A DNA stretch of 64,000 nucleotides, taken from positions 40,136,181 through 40,200,180 of the forward strand of contig NC_090186.1 of assembly GCF_024679245.1 (NCBI RefSeq). Reading direction: 5' to 3'. Positions 10,291 through 24,527 of this stretch are shown here, piece by piece. This DNA is from Pseudorasbora parva. Lineage: Eukaryota > Chordata > Actinopteri > Cypriniformes > Gobionidae. Made by a program: the position numbers and the translations under genes. The notes under the pieces were generated by a model that was not told the DNA's origin, did not search any database, and worked only from the letters and a program-made list of their open reading frames with translations. The stretch's first letter is position 1. Each line of letters starts with the position of its first letter.

Positions 10291-10604
10291 TTTTTAATCA
10301 AACAGGATATTATCTGACTTTGATAAGTCAGATATTTTAAATCAGCCTATCATCCAAAAATCACTTTCATTTGTCTGAAAATTCATCTAAGATGGGAGCA
10401 TAACATCCATTGGCAGTTCCTGAGGATCTTTTGTGCATTATGAGATGCTTGCTCCTTCAAACTGAGCCCTCAGGAAATGGATGTTTATTCTCGCCACCTC
10501 ATGCACTGCAGGACATATCAGTTTCCAGCAATTTCGCAGTGTCCACCTGAAGCAGATTATCTCAGCACATGGTTATGCCTTCCCAATATATCTGCATGGG
10601 CCCT
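10291..10604. other. Region upstream of the DIRS reverse transcriptase
   Basis: No recognised protein. It may be the 5' part of the DIRS element that follows, badly decayed, but no motif supports this firmly. Confidence 0.3.
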
Positions 10605-11219
10605 GTAACTGTAGAAAAGGGGTACAGACTCCAGTTCAATTACCCTCCCCTGAAGTTCAACAGGGTGGTCTGGACTGCAGTGGTCCCAGGGCAGGTTCGG
10701 GTAATAGAACAGTTCACTCCCTGTTGGTAGGGAGGCCATAGAATATGTTCCTCTGCCAGACAGGGAGTCCAGGTACTACAGCCGGTATTTCATAGTTCCC
10801 AGGAAGAATGGGTGGTTGTGTCCAATTTTAGATCTGAGGTACTTGAATCGTTCTCTGAGGAGATTCAGATACAAGATGCTCACAATTCTAGACATCGTGA
10901 GTCAGATCCAGTTAAAGGACTGGTTCATCACGATAGATCTAAAAAACACATACTTCCCTGTATCCATACTTTCATGTGAGCAAAAAAAATGGATGACCAC
11001 ACAATGAATCCAAAAAAGACTGAAGTCTAGGAAAATACAAAATTTATTTTGTCAATTGTATGGTGCAATAAAGTGCAAAGTAGCATGGCCATATATTTCA
11101 GCAGATTGCTCACTGTTCAAAATGCAACAAATATTAATCCTCTTTCTAGAGAGACAAGCTATTCAAAGCCATCACCTTAATCCGCTATCCATACTTTCAT
11201 GTCACGGGAAGTTCCTGAG
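10605..11219 (+). pseudogene. DIRS-type retrotransposon reverse transcriptase, N-terminal half
   Basis: Conceptual translation with frameshifts gives the fingers/palm region of DIRS-family reverse transcriptases: a segment ending YYSRYFIVPRKNG, then CPILDLRYLNRSLRRFRYKM and DWFITIDLKNTYFPVSI (the D of SLDLKDAYF is the first catalytic Asp). After a 208-bp insertion it resumes with SILSCHGKFLRF near 11,190-11,220. There the 396-bp satellite begins. The thumb/RNase H part appears at 40,962-41,500, so this element is split by the array and lacks its YLDD-motif region. Not functional. Confidence 0.8.
10978..11185. mobile_element. 208-bp insertion with 17-bp target duplication
   Basis: TATCCATACTTTCATGT occurs at 10,961-10,977 and again at 11,186-11,202. 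Removing the insert and one copy restores a continuous DIRS reverse transcriptase reading (YFPVSILSCHGKF). A 17-bp duplication is typical of SINE or other LINE-mobilised insertions; an A-rich run (eight A) lies near its left end. The insert belongs to no family I recognise. Confidence 0.7.
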
Positions 11220-11344
11220 GTTCACATTACATCAGGGTTAGAACCCACTAGGTTTCGGTGGGGAGCCCGCCTTTGGCCATGGGACGCTACAGTAGAACAG
11301 AAGTGTTCTGGCTTGATAAAACTGTCAATATCGAGAGGCAGCAA

Positions 11345-11375
11345 ATTCTGAGGGGCTCAAAATGCCCCTCAGAAT
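11345..11375. repeat. Satellite hairpin (first of about 75)
   Basis: A perfect 11-bp inverted repeat, ATTCTGAGGGG and CCCCTCAGAAT, around a 9-base CTCAAAATG loop. The same hairpin recurs at the same phase in nearly every monomer; exceptions include damaged stems at about 15,708-15,738 and copies with GGCCCTCAG in the second arm (for example about 21,270 and 23,650). Among otherwise variable positions it is one of the best-kept segments of the monomer. Confidence 0.85.
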
Positions 11376-14300
11376 GAGCTACCACCTGTATTGCATTACA
11401 GTGAACTCCAACTATAGTAACTCTCTCCCACATATTCTGCTAGTGTGAAAACACCCTACTGGCCTCACTAAATAATCTTTCAATAACAATTGAGTTTTTT
11501 CCAAAAAGGTCTCACTTTCATGTAACTGCAATACAGGCCTGTGAGAAAACAACTAAGATTGGCCTACCTAACGCATCCTCTAAAAACAATTGAGTGTTTG
11601 AAAAAACTCTCTCCAGTTCACATTAAATCCAGGCTAGAACCCGCTAGGTATTGGTGGGGAGCCAGCCTTTGGACATGGGACGCCACAGTAGAACAGATGT
11701 GTTCTGGCTTGATAAAATGGTCTATATGGTGAGGCAGCAAATTCTGAGGGGCTCAAAATGCCCCTCAGAATGAGCTACCACCTGTATTGCATTACAGTGT
11801 ACTCCAACTAAAGCAACTCTCTCCCACATATTCTGCGAGTGTGAAAACACCCTACTGGCCTCACTAAACAATCTTTCAATAAGATTTGAGTTTTTTCCAA
11901 AAAGGTCTCACTTTCATGTAACTGCAATACAGGCCTGTGAGAAAAAAACTAAGATTGGCCTACCTAACGCATCCTCTAATAACAATTGAGTGTTTGAAAA
12001 AACTCTTTCCAGATCACATTACATCCAGGCTAGAACCCGCTAGGTTTCGGTGGGGAGCCAGCCTTTGGCCATTGGACGCCACAGTAGAACAGATGTGTTC
12101 TGGCTTGATAAAATGGTCTATATGGTGAGGCAGCAAAATCTGAGGGGCTCAAAATGCCCCTCAGAATGAGCTACCACCTGTATTGCATTACAGTGTACTC
12201 CAACTAAAGCAACTCTCTCCCACATATTCTGCTAGTGTGAAAACACCCTACTGGCCTCACTAAATAATCTTTCAATAAGAATTGAGTTTTTTTCCAAAAA
12301 GGTCTCACTTTCATGTAACTGATATACAGGCCTGTTAGTAAACAACTAAGAGTGGCCTACCTAAAGCATCCTCTAATAACAATTTAGTGTTTGAAAAAAC
12401 TCTCTCCAGTTCACATTACATCCAGGCTAGAACCCTCTAGGTATCGGTGGGGAGCCAGCCTTTGGACATGGGACGCCACAGTAGAACAGATGTGTCCTGG
12501 CTTGATAAAATGGTCTATATTGAGAGGCAGCAAATTCTGAGGGGCTCAAAATGCCCCTCAGAATGAGCTACCACCTGTATTGCATTACAGTGTACTCCAA
12601 CTAAAGCAACTCTCTCCCACATATTCTGCTAGTGTGAAAACACCCTACTGGCCTCACTAAACAATCTTTCAATAAGATTTGAGTTTTTTCCAAAAAGGTC
12701 TCACTTTCATGTAACTGCAATACAGGCCTGTGAGAAAACAACTAAGATTGGCCTACCTAACGCATCCTCTAATAACCATTGAGTGTTTGAAAAAAACACT
12801 CTCCAGTTCACATTACATCCAGGCTAGAACCTGCTAGGTTTTGGTGGGGAGCCAGCCTTTGGCCATGGGACGCCACAGTAGAACAGATGTGTTCTGGCTT
12901 GATAAAATGGTCTATATGGTGAGGCAGCAAAATCTGAGGGGCTCAAAATGCCCCTCAGAATGAGCTACCACCTGTATTGCATTACAGTGTACTCCAACTA
13001 AAGCAACTCTCTCCCACATATTCTGCTAGTGTGAAAACACCCTACTGGCCTCACTAAATAATCTTTCAATAAGAATTGAGTTTTTGTCCAAAAAGGTCTC
13101 ACTTTCATGTAACTGATATACAGGCCTGTTAGTAAACAACTAAGAGTGGCCTACCTAAAGCATCCTCTAATAACAATTTAGTGTTTGAAAAAACTCTCTC
13201 CAGTTCACATTACATCCAGGCTAGAACCCTCTAGGTATCGGTGGGGAGCCAGCCTTTGGACATGGGACGCCACAATAGAACAGATGTGTCCTGGCTTGAT
13301 AAAATGGTCTATATTGAGAGGCAGCAAATTCTGAGGGGCTCAAAATGCCCCTCAGAATGAGCTACCACCTGTATTGCATTACAGTGTACTCCAACTAAAG
13401 CAACTCTCTCCCACATATTCTGCTAGTGTGAAAACACCCTACTGGCCTCACTAAACAATCTTTCAATAAGATTTGAGTTTTTTCCAAAAAGGTCTCACTT
13501 TCATGTAACTGCAATACAGGCCTGTGAGAGAACAACTAAGATTGGCCTACCTAACGCATCCTCTAATAACAATTGAGTGTTTGAAAAAAATACTCTCCAG
13601 TTCACATTACATGCAGGCTAGAACCCGCTAGGTTTCGGTGGGGAGCCCACCTTTGGACATGGGACGCTACTGTAGAAGAGCTGTGTTCTGGTTTGATAAA
13701 ATGGTCTATATGGTGAGGCAGCAAATTCTGAGGGGCTCAAAATGCCCCTCAGAATGAGCTACCACCTGTATTGCATTACAGTGTACTCCAACTAAAGCAA
13801 CTCTCTCCCACATATTCTGCTAGTATGAAAACACCCTACTGGCCTCACTAAATAATCTTTCAATAAGAATTGAGTTTTTTTCCAAAAAGGTCTCACTTTC
13901 ATGTAACTGCAATACAGGCCTGTTTGTAAACAGCTAAGAGTGGCCTACCTAAAGCATCCTCTAAAAACAATTGAGTATTTGAAAAAACTCTCTCCAGTTC
14001 ACATTACATCCAGGCTAGAACCCGCTAGGTTTCTGTGGGGAGCCAGCCTTTGGCCATGGGATGCTACAGTAGAACAGATGTGTTATGGTTTGATAAAATG
14101 GTCTATATTTAGAGGCAGCAAATTCTGAGGGGCTCTAAATGCCCCTCAGAATGAGCTACCACCTGTATTGCATTACAGTGTACTCCAACTAAAGCAACTC
14201 TCTCACACATATTCTGCTAGTGTGAAAACACCCTACTGGCCTCACTAAACAATCTTTCAATAAGATTTGAGTTTTTTCCAAAAAGGTCTCACTTTCATGT

Positions 14301-17300
14301 AACTGCAATACAGGCCTGTGAGAAAACAACTAAGATTGGCCTACCTAACGCATCCTCTAATAACAATTGAGTGTTTGAAAAAATACTCTCCAGTTCACAT
14401 TACATGCAGGCTAGAACCTGCTAGGTTTCAGGGGGAGCAGGCCTTTGGCCATGGGACGCCACAGTAGAACAGATGCTTTCTGGCTTGATAAAATGGTCTA
14501 TATTGAGAGGCAGCAAATTCTGAGGGGCTCAAAATGCCCCTCAGAATGAGCTACCACCTGTATTGCATTACAGTGTACTCCAACTAAAGCAACTCTCTCC
14601 CACATATTCTGCTAGTGTGGAAACACCCTACTGGCCTCACTAAACAATCTTTCAATAAGATTTGAGTTTTTTCCAAAAAGGTCTCACTTTCATGTAACTG
14701 CAATACAGGCCTGTGAGAAAACAACTAAGATTGGCCTACCTAACGCATCCTCTAATAACAATTGAGTGTTTGAAAAAACTCTTTCCAGTTCACATTACAT
14801 CCAGGCTAGAACCCACTAGGTTTCGGTGGGGAGCCCACCTTTGGACATGGGACGCTACTGTAGAACAGATGTGTTCTGGCTTGATAAAATGGTCTATATG
14901 GTGAGGCAGCAAATTCTGAGGGGCTCAAAATGCCCCTCAGAATGAGCTACCACCTGTATTGCATTACAGTGTACTCCAACTAAAGCAACTCTCTCCCACA
15001 TATTCTGCTAGTGTGAAAACACCCTACTGGTCTCACTAAACAATCATTCAATAAGATTTGAGTTTTTTCCAAAAAGGTCTCACTTTCATGTAACTGCAAT
15101 ACAGGCCTGTGAGAAAACAACTAAGATTGGCCTACCTAACGCATCCTCTAATAACAATTGAGTGTTTGAAAAAAACACTCTCCAGTTCTCTTTACATCCA
15201 GGCTAGAACCCGCTAGGTTTTGGTGGGGAGCCAGCCTTTGGCCATGGGACGCTACAGTACAACAGATGTGTTCTGGCTTGATAAAATGGTCTATATGGTG
15301 AGGCAGCAAATTCTGAGGGGCTCAAAATGCCCCTCAGAATGAGCTACCACCTGTATTGCATTACAGTGTACTCCAACTAAAGCAACTCTCTCCCACAAAT
15401 TCTGCTAGTGTGAAAACACCCTACTGGCCTCACTAAACAATCTTTCAATAAGATTTGAGTTTTTTCCAAAAAGGTCTCACTTTCATGTAACTGCAATACA
15501 GGCCTGTGAGAAAACAACTAAGATTGGCCTACCTAACGCATCCTCTAAAAACAATTGAGTGTTTGAAAAAACTCTCTCCAGTTCACATTACATCCAGGCT
15601 ACAACCTGCTAGGTTTCGGTGGGGAGCCAGCCTTTGGCCATGGGACGCTACTGTAGAAGAGATGTGTTCTAGCTTGATAAAATGGTCTATATTGAGAGGC
15701 AGCAAAATCTGAGGGGCTCAAAAGGCCCCTAAGAATGAGCTACCACCTGTATTGCATTACAGTGTACTCCAACTAAAGCAACTCTCTCACACATATTCTG
15801 CTAGTGTGAAAACACCCTACTGGCCTCACTAAATAATCTTTCAATAAGATTTGAGTTTTTTTCCAAAAAGGTCTCACTTTCATGTAACTGATATACAGGC
15901 CTGTTAGTAAACAACTAAGAGTGGCCTACCTAAAGCATCCTCTAATAACAATTTAGTGTTTGAAAAAACTCTCTCCAGTTCACATTACATCCAGGCTAGA
16001 ACCCTCTAGGTATCGGTGGGGAGCCAGCCTTTGGACATGGGATGCCACAGTAGAACAGATGTGTCCTGGCTTGATAAAATGGTCTATATTGAGAGGCAGC
16101 AAATTCTGAGGGGCTCAAAATGCCCCTCAGAATGAGCTACCACCTGTATTGCATTACAGTGTACTCCAACTAAAGCAACTCTCTCCCACATATTCTGCTA
16201 GTGTGAAAACACCCTACTGGCCTCACTAAACAATCATTCAATAAGATTTGAGTTTTTTCCAAAAAGGTCTCACTTTCATGTAACTGCAATACAGGCCTGT
16301 GAGAAAACAACTAAGATTGGCCTACCTAACGCATCCTCTAATAACAATTGAGTGTTTGAAAAAAACACTCTCCAGTTCTCATTACATCCAGGCTAGAACC
16401 CGCTAGGTTTTGGTGGGGAGCCAGCCTTTGGCCATGGGACGCAACAGTAGAACAGATGTGTTCTGGCTTGATAAAATGGTCTATATGGTGAGGCAGCAAA
16501 TTCTGAGGGGCTCAAAATTCCCCTCAGAATGAGCTACCACCTGTATTGCATTACAGTGTACTCCAACTAAAGCAACTCTCTCCCACATATTCTGCTAGTG
16601 TGAAAACACCCTACTGGCCTCACTAAACAATCATTCAATAAGATTTGAGTTTTTTCCAAAAAGGTCTCACTTTCATGTAACTGCAATACAGGCCTGTGAG
16701 AAAACAACTAAGATTGGCCTACCTAACGCATCCTCTAATAACAATTGAGTGTTTGAAAAAATACTCTCCAGTTCACATTACATGCAGGCTAGAACCCGCT
16801 AGGTTTCGGTGGGGAGCCCACCTTTGGACATGGGACGCTACTGTAGAAGAGCTGTGTTCTGGTTTGATAAAATGGTCTATATGGTGAGGCAGCAAATTCT
16901 GAGGGGCTCAAAATGCCCCTCAGAATGAGCTACCACCTGTATTGCATTACAGTGTACTCCAACTAAAGCAACTCTCTCCCACATATTCTGCTAGTATGAA
17001 AACACCCTACTGGCCTCACTAAATAATCTTTCAATAAGAATTGAGTTTTTTTCCAAAAAGGTCTCACTTTCATGTAACTGCAATACAGGCCTGTTTGTAA
17101 ACAGCTAAGAGTGGCCTACCTAAAGCATCCTCTAAAAACAATTGAGTATTTGAAAAAACTCTCTCCAGTTCACATTACATCCAGGCTAGAACCCGCTAGG
17201 TTTCTGTGGGGAGCCAGCCTTTGGCCATGGGATGCTACAGTAGAACAGATGTGTTATGGTTTGATAAAATGGTCTATATGGAGAGGCAGCAAATTCTGAG

Positions 17301-18189
17301 GGGCTCAAAATGCCCCTCAGAATGATCTACCACCTGTATTGCATTACAGTGTACTCCAACTAAAGCAACTCTCTCCCACATATTCTGCTAGTGTGAAAAC
17401 ACCATACTGGCCTCACTAAACAATCTTTCAATAAGATTTGAGTTTTTTCCAAAAAGGTCTCACTTTCATGTAACTGCAATACAGGCCTGTGAGAAAACAA
17501 CTAAGATTGGCCTACCTAACGCATCCTCTAAAAACAATTGAGTGTTTGAAAAAACTCTCTCCAGTTCACATTACATCCAGGCTACAACCTGCTAGGTTTC
17601 GGTGGGGAGCCAGCCTTTGGCCATGGGACGCTACTGTAGAAGAGATGTGTTCTAGCTTGATAAAATGGTCTATATTGAGAGGCAGCAAATTCTGAGGGGC
17701 TCAAAATGCCCCTCAGAATGAGCTACCACCTGTATTGCATTACAGTGTACTCCAACTAAAGCAACTCTCTCCCACATATTCTGCTAGTGTGGAAACACCC
17801 TACTGGCCTCACTAAACAATCTTTCAATAAGATTTGAGTTTTTTCCAAAAAGGTCTCACTTTCATGTAACTGCAATACAGGCCTGTGAGAAAACAACTAA
17901 GATTGGCCTACCTAACGCATCCTCTAATAACAATTGAGTGTTTGAAAAAACTCTTTCCAGTTCACATTACATCCAGGCTAGAACCCACTAGGTTTCGGTG
18001 GGGAGCCCACCTTTGGACATGGGACGCTACTGTAGAAGAGATGTGTTCTGGCTTGATAAAATGGTCTATATGGTGAGGCAGCAAATTCTGAGGGGCTCAA
18101 AATGCCCCTCAGAATGAGCTACCACCTGTATTGCATTACAGTGTACTCCAACTAAAGCAACTCTCTCCCACATATTCTGCTAGTGTGAA

Positions 18190-21100
18190 AACACCCTACT
18201 GGCCTCACTAAACAATCTTTCAAAAAGATTTGAGTTTTTTCCAAAAAGGTCTCACTTTCATGTAACTGCAATACAGGCCTGCGAGAAAACAACTAAGATT
18301 GGCCTACCTAACACATCCTCTAATAACGATTGAGTGTTTGAAAAAACTCTTTCCAGTTCACATTACATCCAGGCTAGAACCCACTAAGTTTCGGTGGGGA
18401 GCCGGTCTTTGGCCATGGGACGCCACAGTAGAAGAGATGTGTTCTGGCTTGATAAAATGGTCTATATTGAGAGGCAGCAAATTCTGAGGGGCTCAAAATG
18501 CCCCTCAGAATGAGCTACCACCTGTATTGCATTACAGTGTACTCCAACTAAAGCAACTCTCTCCCACATATTCTGCTAGTGTGAAAACACCCTACTGGCC
18601 TCACTAAACAATCTTTCAATAAGATTTGAGTTTTTTCCAAAAAGGTTTCACTTTCATGTAACTGCAATACAGGCCTGTGAGAAAACAACTAAGATTGGCC
18701 TACCTAACGCATCCTCTAAAAACAATTGAGTGTTTGAAAAAACTCTAACCAGTTCACATTACATCCAGGCTAGAACCTGCTAGGTTTCGGGGGGGAGCAG
18801 GCCTTTGGCCATGGGACGCCACAGTAGAACAGATGCGTTCTGGCTTGATAAAATGGTCTATGTCGAGAGGCAGCAAATTCTGAGGGGCTCAAAATGCCCC
18901 TCAGAATGAGCTACCACCTGTATTGCATTACAGTATACTCCAACTAAAGCAACTCTCTCCCACATATTCTGCTAGTGTCAAAACACCCTACTGGCCTCAC
19001 TAAACAATCTTTCAAAAAGATTTGAGTTTTTTCCAAAAAGGTCTCACTTTCATGTAACTGCAATACAGGCCTGCGAGAAAACAACTAAGATTGGCCTACC
19101 TAACACATCCTCTAATAACGATTGAGTGTTTGAAAAAACTCTTTCCAGTTCACATTACATCCAGGCTAGAACCCACTAGGTTTCGGTGGGGAGCCGGCCT
19201 TTGGCCATGGGACGCCACAGTAGAAGAGATATGTTCTGGCTTGATAAAATGGTCTATATTGAGAGGCAGCAAATTCTGAGGGGCTCAAAATGCCCCTCAG
19301 AATGAGCTACCACCTGTATTGCATTACAGTGTACTCCAACTATAGCAACTCTCTCCCACATATTCTGCTAGTGTGAAAACACCCTACTGGCCTTACTAAA
19401 TAATCTTTCAATAACAATTGAGTTTTTTCCAAAAATGTCTCACTTTCATCTTACTGCAATACAGGCCTGTGAGTAAACAACTAAAAGTGGCCTACCTAAA
19501 GAATCCTCTAATAACAATTGAGTGTTTGAAAAAACACTCTCCAGGTCACATCACATCCAGGCTAGAACCCGCTAGGTTTCTGGGGGTAGCAGGCCTTTGC
19601 CCATGGGACACAACAGTTGAACAGATGTGTTCTGGCTTGATAAAATGGTCTATATCGAGAGGCAGCAAATTCTGAGGGGCTCAAAATGCCCCTCAGAATG
19701 AGCTACCACCTGTATTGCATTACAGTGTACTCCAACTAAAGCAACTCTCTCCCACATATTCTGCTAGTGTGAAAACACCCTACTGGCCTCACTAAACAAT
19801 CTTTCAATAAGATTTGAGTTTTTTCCAAAAAGGTCTCACTTTCATGTAACTGCAATACAGGCCTGTGAGAAAACAACTAAGATTGGCCTACCTAACGCAT
19901 CCTCTAAAAACAATTGAGTGTTTGAAAAAACTCTCTCCAGTTCACATTACATCCAGGCTAGAACCCGCTAGGTTTCGGTGGGGAGCCAGCCTTTGGCCAT
20001 GGGACACAACAGTAGAACAGATGTGTTCTGGCTTGATAAAATGGTCTATATTGAGAGGCAGCAAATTCTGAGGGGCTCAAAATGCCCCTCAGAATGAGCT
20101 ACCACCTGTATTGCATTAGAGTGTACTCCAACTATAGCAACTCTCTCCCACATATTCTGCTAGTGTGAAAACACCCTACTGGCCTTACTAAATATCTTTC
20201 AATAACAATTGAGTTTTTTCCAAAAAGGTCTCACTTTCATGTTACTGCAATACAGGCCTTTGAGTAAACAACTAAAAGTGGCCTACCTAAAGAATCCTCT
20301 AATAACAATTGAGTGTTTTAAAAAAACACTCTCCAGGTCACATCACATCCAGGCTAGAGCCCGCTAGGTTTCTGGGGGTAGCAGGGCTTTGGCCATGGGA
20401 CGCAACAGTAGAACAGATGTGTTCTGGCTTGATAAAATGGTCTATATCGAGAGGCAGCAAATTCTGAGGGGCTCAAAATGCCCCTCAGAATGAGCTACCA
20501 CCTGTATTGCATTACAGTGTACTCCAACTAAAGCAACTCTCTCCCACATATTCTGCTAGTGTCAAAACACCCTACTGGCCTCACTAAACAATCTTTCAAA
20601 AAGATTTGAGTTTTTTCCAAAAAGGTCTCACTTTCATGTAACTGCAATACAGGCCTGTGAGAAAACAACTAAGATTGGCCTACCTAACGCATCCTCTAAA
20701 ATCAATTGAGTGTTTGAAAAAACTCTAACCAGTTCACATTACATCCAGGCTAGAACCTGCTAGGTTTCGGGGGGGAGCAGGCCTTTGGCCATGGGACACC
20801 ACAGTAGAACAGATGTGTTCTGGCTTGATAAAATGGTCTATATTGAGAGGCAGCAAATTCTGAGGGGCTCAAAATGCCCCTCAGAATGCGCTACCACTTG
20901 TATTGCATTAGAGTGTACTCCAACTATAGCAATTCTCTTCCACATATTCTGCTAGTGTGAAAACACCCTACTGGCCTTAGTAAATTATCTTTCAATAACA
21001 ATTGAGTTTTTTCCAAAAAGGTATCACTTTCATGTAACTGCAATACAGGCCTGCGAGAAAACAACTAAGATTGGCCTACCTAACACATCCTCTAATAACG

Positions 21101-23870
21101 ATTGAGTGTTTGAAAAAACTCTTTCCAGTTCACATTACATCCAGGCTAGAACACACTAGGTTTCGGTGGGGAGCCGGCCTTTGGCCATGGGACGCCACAG
21201 TAGAAGAGATGTGTTCTGGCTTGATAAAATGGTCTATATTGAGAGGCAGCAAATTCTGAGGGGCTCAAAATGGCCCTCAGAATGAGCTACCACCTGTATT
21301 GCATTACAGTGTACTCCAACTAAAGCAACTCTCTCCCACATATTCTGCTAGTGTGAAAACACCCTACTGGCCTCACTAAACAATCTTTCAATAAGATTTG
21401 AGTTTTTTCCAAAAAGGTTTCACTTTCATGTAACTGCAATACAGGCCTGTGAGAAAACAACTAAGATTGGCCTACATAACGCATCCTCTAAAAACAATTG
21501 AGTGTTTGAAAAAACTCTAACCAGTTCACATTACATCCAGGCTAGAACCTGCTAGGTTTCGGGGGGGAGCAGGCCTTTGGCCATGGGACGTCACAGTAGA
21601 ACAGATGCGTTCTGGCTTGATAAAATGGTCTATATCGAGAGGCAGCAAATTCTGAGGGGCTCAAAATGCCCCTCAGAATGAGCTACCACCTGTATTGCAT
21701 TACAGTGTACTCCAACTAAAGCAACTCTCTCCCACATATTCTGCTAGTGTCAAAACACCCTACTGGCCTCACTAAACAATCTTTCAAAAAGATTTGAGTT
21801 TTTTCCAAAAAAGGTCTCACTTTCATGTAACTGCAATACAGGCCTGCGAGAAAACAACTAAGATTGGCCTACCTAACACATCCTCTAATAACGATTGAGT
21901 GTTTGATAAAACTCTTTCCATTTCACATTACATCCAGGCTAGAACCCACTAGGTTTCGGTGGGGAGCCGGCCTTTGGCCATGGGACGCCACAGTAGAAGA
22001 GATGTGTTCTGGCTTGATAAAATGGTCTATATTGAGAGGCAGCAAATTCTGAGGGGCTCAAAATGCCCCTCAGAATGAGCTACCACCTGTATTGCATTAC
22101 AGTGTACTCCAACTAAAGCAACTCTCTCCCACATATTCTGCTAGTGTCAAAACACCCTACTGGCCTCACTAAACAATCTTTCAAAAAGATTTGAGTTTTT
22201 TCCAAAAAAGGTCTCACTTTCATGTAACTGCAATACAGGCCTGCGAGAAAACAACTAAGATTGGCCTACCTAACACATCCTCTAATAACGATTGAGTGTT
22301 TGATAAAACTCTTTCCATTTCACATTACATCCAGGCTAGAACCCACTAGGTTTCGGTGGGGAGCCGGCCTTTGGCCATGGGACGCCACAGTAGAAGAGAT
22401 GTGTTCTGGCTTGATAAAATGGTCTATATTGAGAGGCAGCAAATTCTGAGGGGCTCAAAATGCCCCTCAGAATGAGCTACCACCTGTATTGCATTACAGT
22501 GTACTCCAACTAAAGCAACTCTCTCCCACATATTCTGCTAGTGTCAAAACACCCTACTGGCCTCACTAAACAATCTTTCAATAAGATTTGAGTTTTTTCC
22601 AAAAAGGTTTCACTTTCATGTAACTGCAATACAGGCCTGTGAGAAAACAACTAAGATTGGCCTACCTAACGCATCCTCTAAAAACAATTGAGTGTTTGAA
22701 AAAACTATAACCAGTTCACATTACATCCAGGCTAGAACCTGCTAGGTTTCGGGGGGGAGCAGGCCTTTGGCCATGGGACGCCACAGTAGAACAGATGCGT
22801 TCTGGCTTGATAAAATGGTCTATATTGAGAGGCAGCAAATTCTGAGGGGCTCAAAATGCCCCTCAGAATGCGCTACCACTTGTATTGCATTAGAGTGTAC
22901 TCCAACTATAGCAACTCTCTCCCACATATTCTGCTAGTGTGAAAACACCCTACTGGCCTTACTAAATAATCTTTCAATAACAATTGAGTTTTTTCCAAAA
23001 ATGTCTCACTTTCATGTTACTGCAATACAGGCCTGTGAGTAAACAACTAAAAGTGGCCTACCTAAAGAATCCTCTAATAACAATTGAGTGTTTGAAAAAA
23101 CACTCTCCAGGTCACATCACATCCAGGCTAGAACCCGCTAGGTTTCTGGGGGTAGCAGGGCTTTGGCCATGGGACGCAACAGTAGAACAGATGTGTTCTG
23201 GCTTGATAAAATGGTCTATATGAAGAGGCAGCAAATTCTGAGGGGCTCAAAATGCCCCTCAGAATGAGCTACCACCTGTATTGCATTACAGTATACTCCA
23301 ACTAAAGCAACTCTCTCCCACATATTCTGCTAGTGTCAAAACACCCTACTGGCCTCACTAAACAATCTTTCAAAAAGATTTGAGTTTTTTCCAAAAAGGT
23401 CTCACTTTCATGTAACTGCAATACAGGCCTGCGAGAAAACAACTAAGATTGGCCTACCTAACACATCCTCTAATAACGATTGAGTGTTTGAAAAAACTCT
23501 TTCCAGTTCACATTACATCCAGGCTAGAACCCACTAAGTTTCGGTGGGGAGCCGGTCTTTGGCCATGGGACGCCACAGTAGAAGAGATGTGTTCTGGCTT
23601 GATAAAATGGTCTATATTGAGAGGCAGCAAATTCTGAGGGGCTCAAAATGGCCCTCAGAATGAGCTACCACCTGTATTGCATTACAGTGTACTCCAACTA
23701 AAGCAACTCTCTCCCACATATTCTGCTAGTGTGAAAACACCCTACTGGCCTCACTAAACAATCTTTCAATAAGATTTGAGTTTTTTCCAAAAAGGTCTCA
23801 CTTTCATGTAACTGCAATACAGGCCTGTGAGAAAACAACTAAGATTGGCCTACCTAACGCATCCTCTAAT
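18190..23870 (+). repeat. Higher-order repeat copy 1 (about 14 monomers)
   Basis: This run of variant monomers recurs in the same order 6,338 bp downstream (16 monomers plus 2 bases). Matching diagnostic sites include 18,299/24,637, 19,091/25,429, 19,418/25,756, 19,865/26,203, 21,071/27,409, 21,864/28,202, 22,261/28,599, 22,984/29,322 and 23,449/29,787. Agreement ends at about 18,190 on the left and 23,870 on the right, judged from the first differing bases. Confidence 0.85.
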
Positions 23871-24527
23871 AACAATTGAGTGTTTGAAAAAACTCTTTCC
23901 AGTTCACATTACATCCAGGCTAGAACCCACTAGGTTTCGGTGGGGAGCCCACCTTTGGACATGGGACGCTACTGTAGAAGAGATGTGTTCTGGCTTGATA
24001 AAATGGTCTATATGGTGAGGCAGCAAATTCTGAGGGGCTCAAAATGCCCCTCAGAATGAGCTACCACCTGTATTGCATTACAGTGTACTCCAACTAAAGC
24101 AACTCTCTCCCACATATTCTGCTAGTGTGAAAACACCCTACTGGCCTCACTAAACAATCTTTCAATAAGATTTGAGTTTTTTCCAAAAAGGTCTCACTTT
24201 CATGTAACTGCAATACAGGCCTGTGAGAAAACAACTAAGATTGGCCTACCTAACGCATCCTCTAAAAACAATTGAGTGTTTGAAAAAACTCTCTCCAGTT
24301 CACATTACATCCAGGCTAGAACCCGCTAGGTTTCGGTGGGGAGCCAGCCTTTGGCCATGGGACACAACAGTAGAACAGATGTGTTCTGGCTTGATAAAAT
24401 GGTCTATATCGAGAGGCAGCAAATTCTGAGGGGCTCAAAATGCCCCTCAGAATGAGCTACCACCTGTATTGCATTACAGTGTACTCCAACTAAAGCAACT
24501 CTCTCCCACATATTCTGCTAGTGTCAA

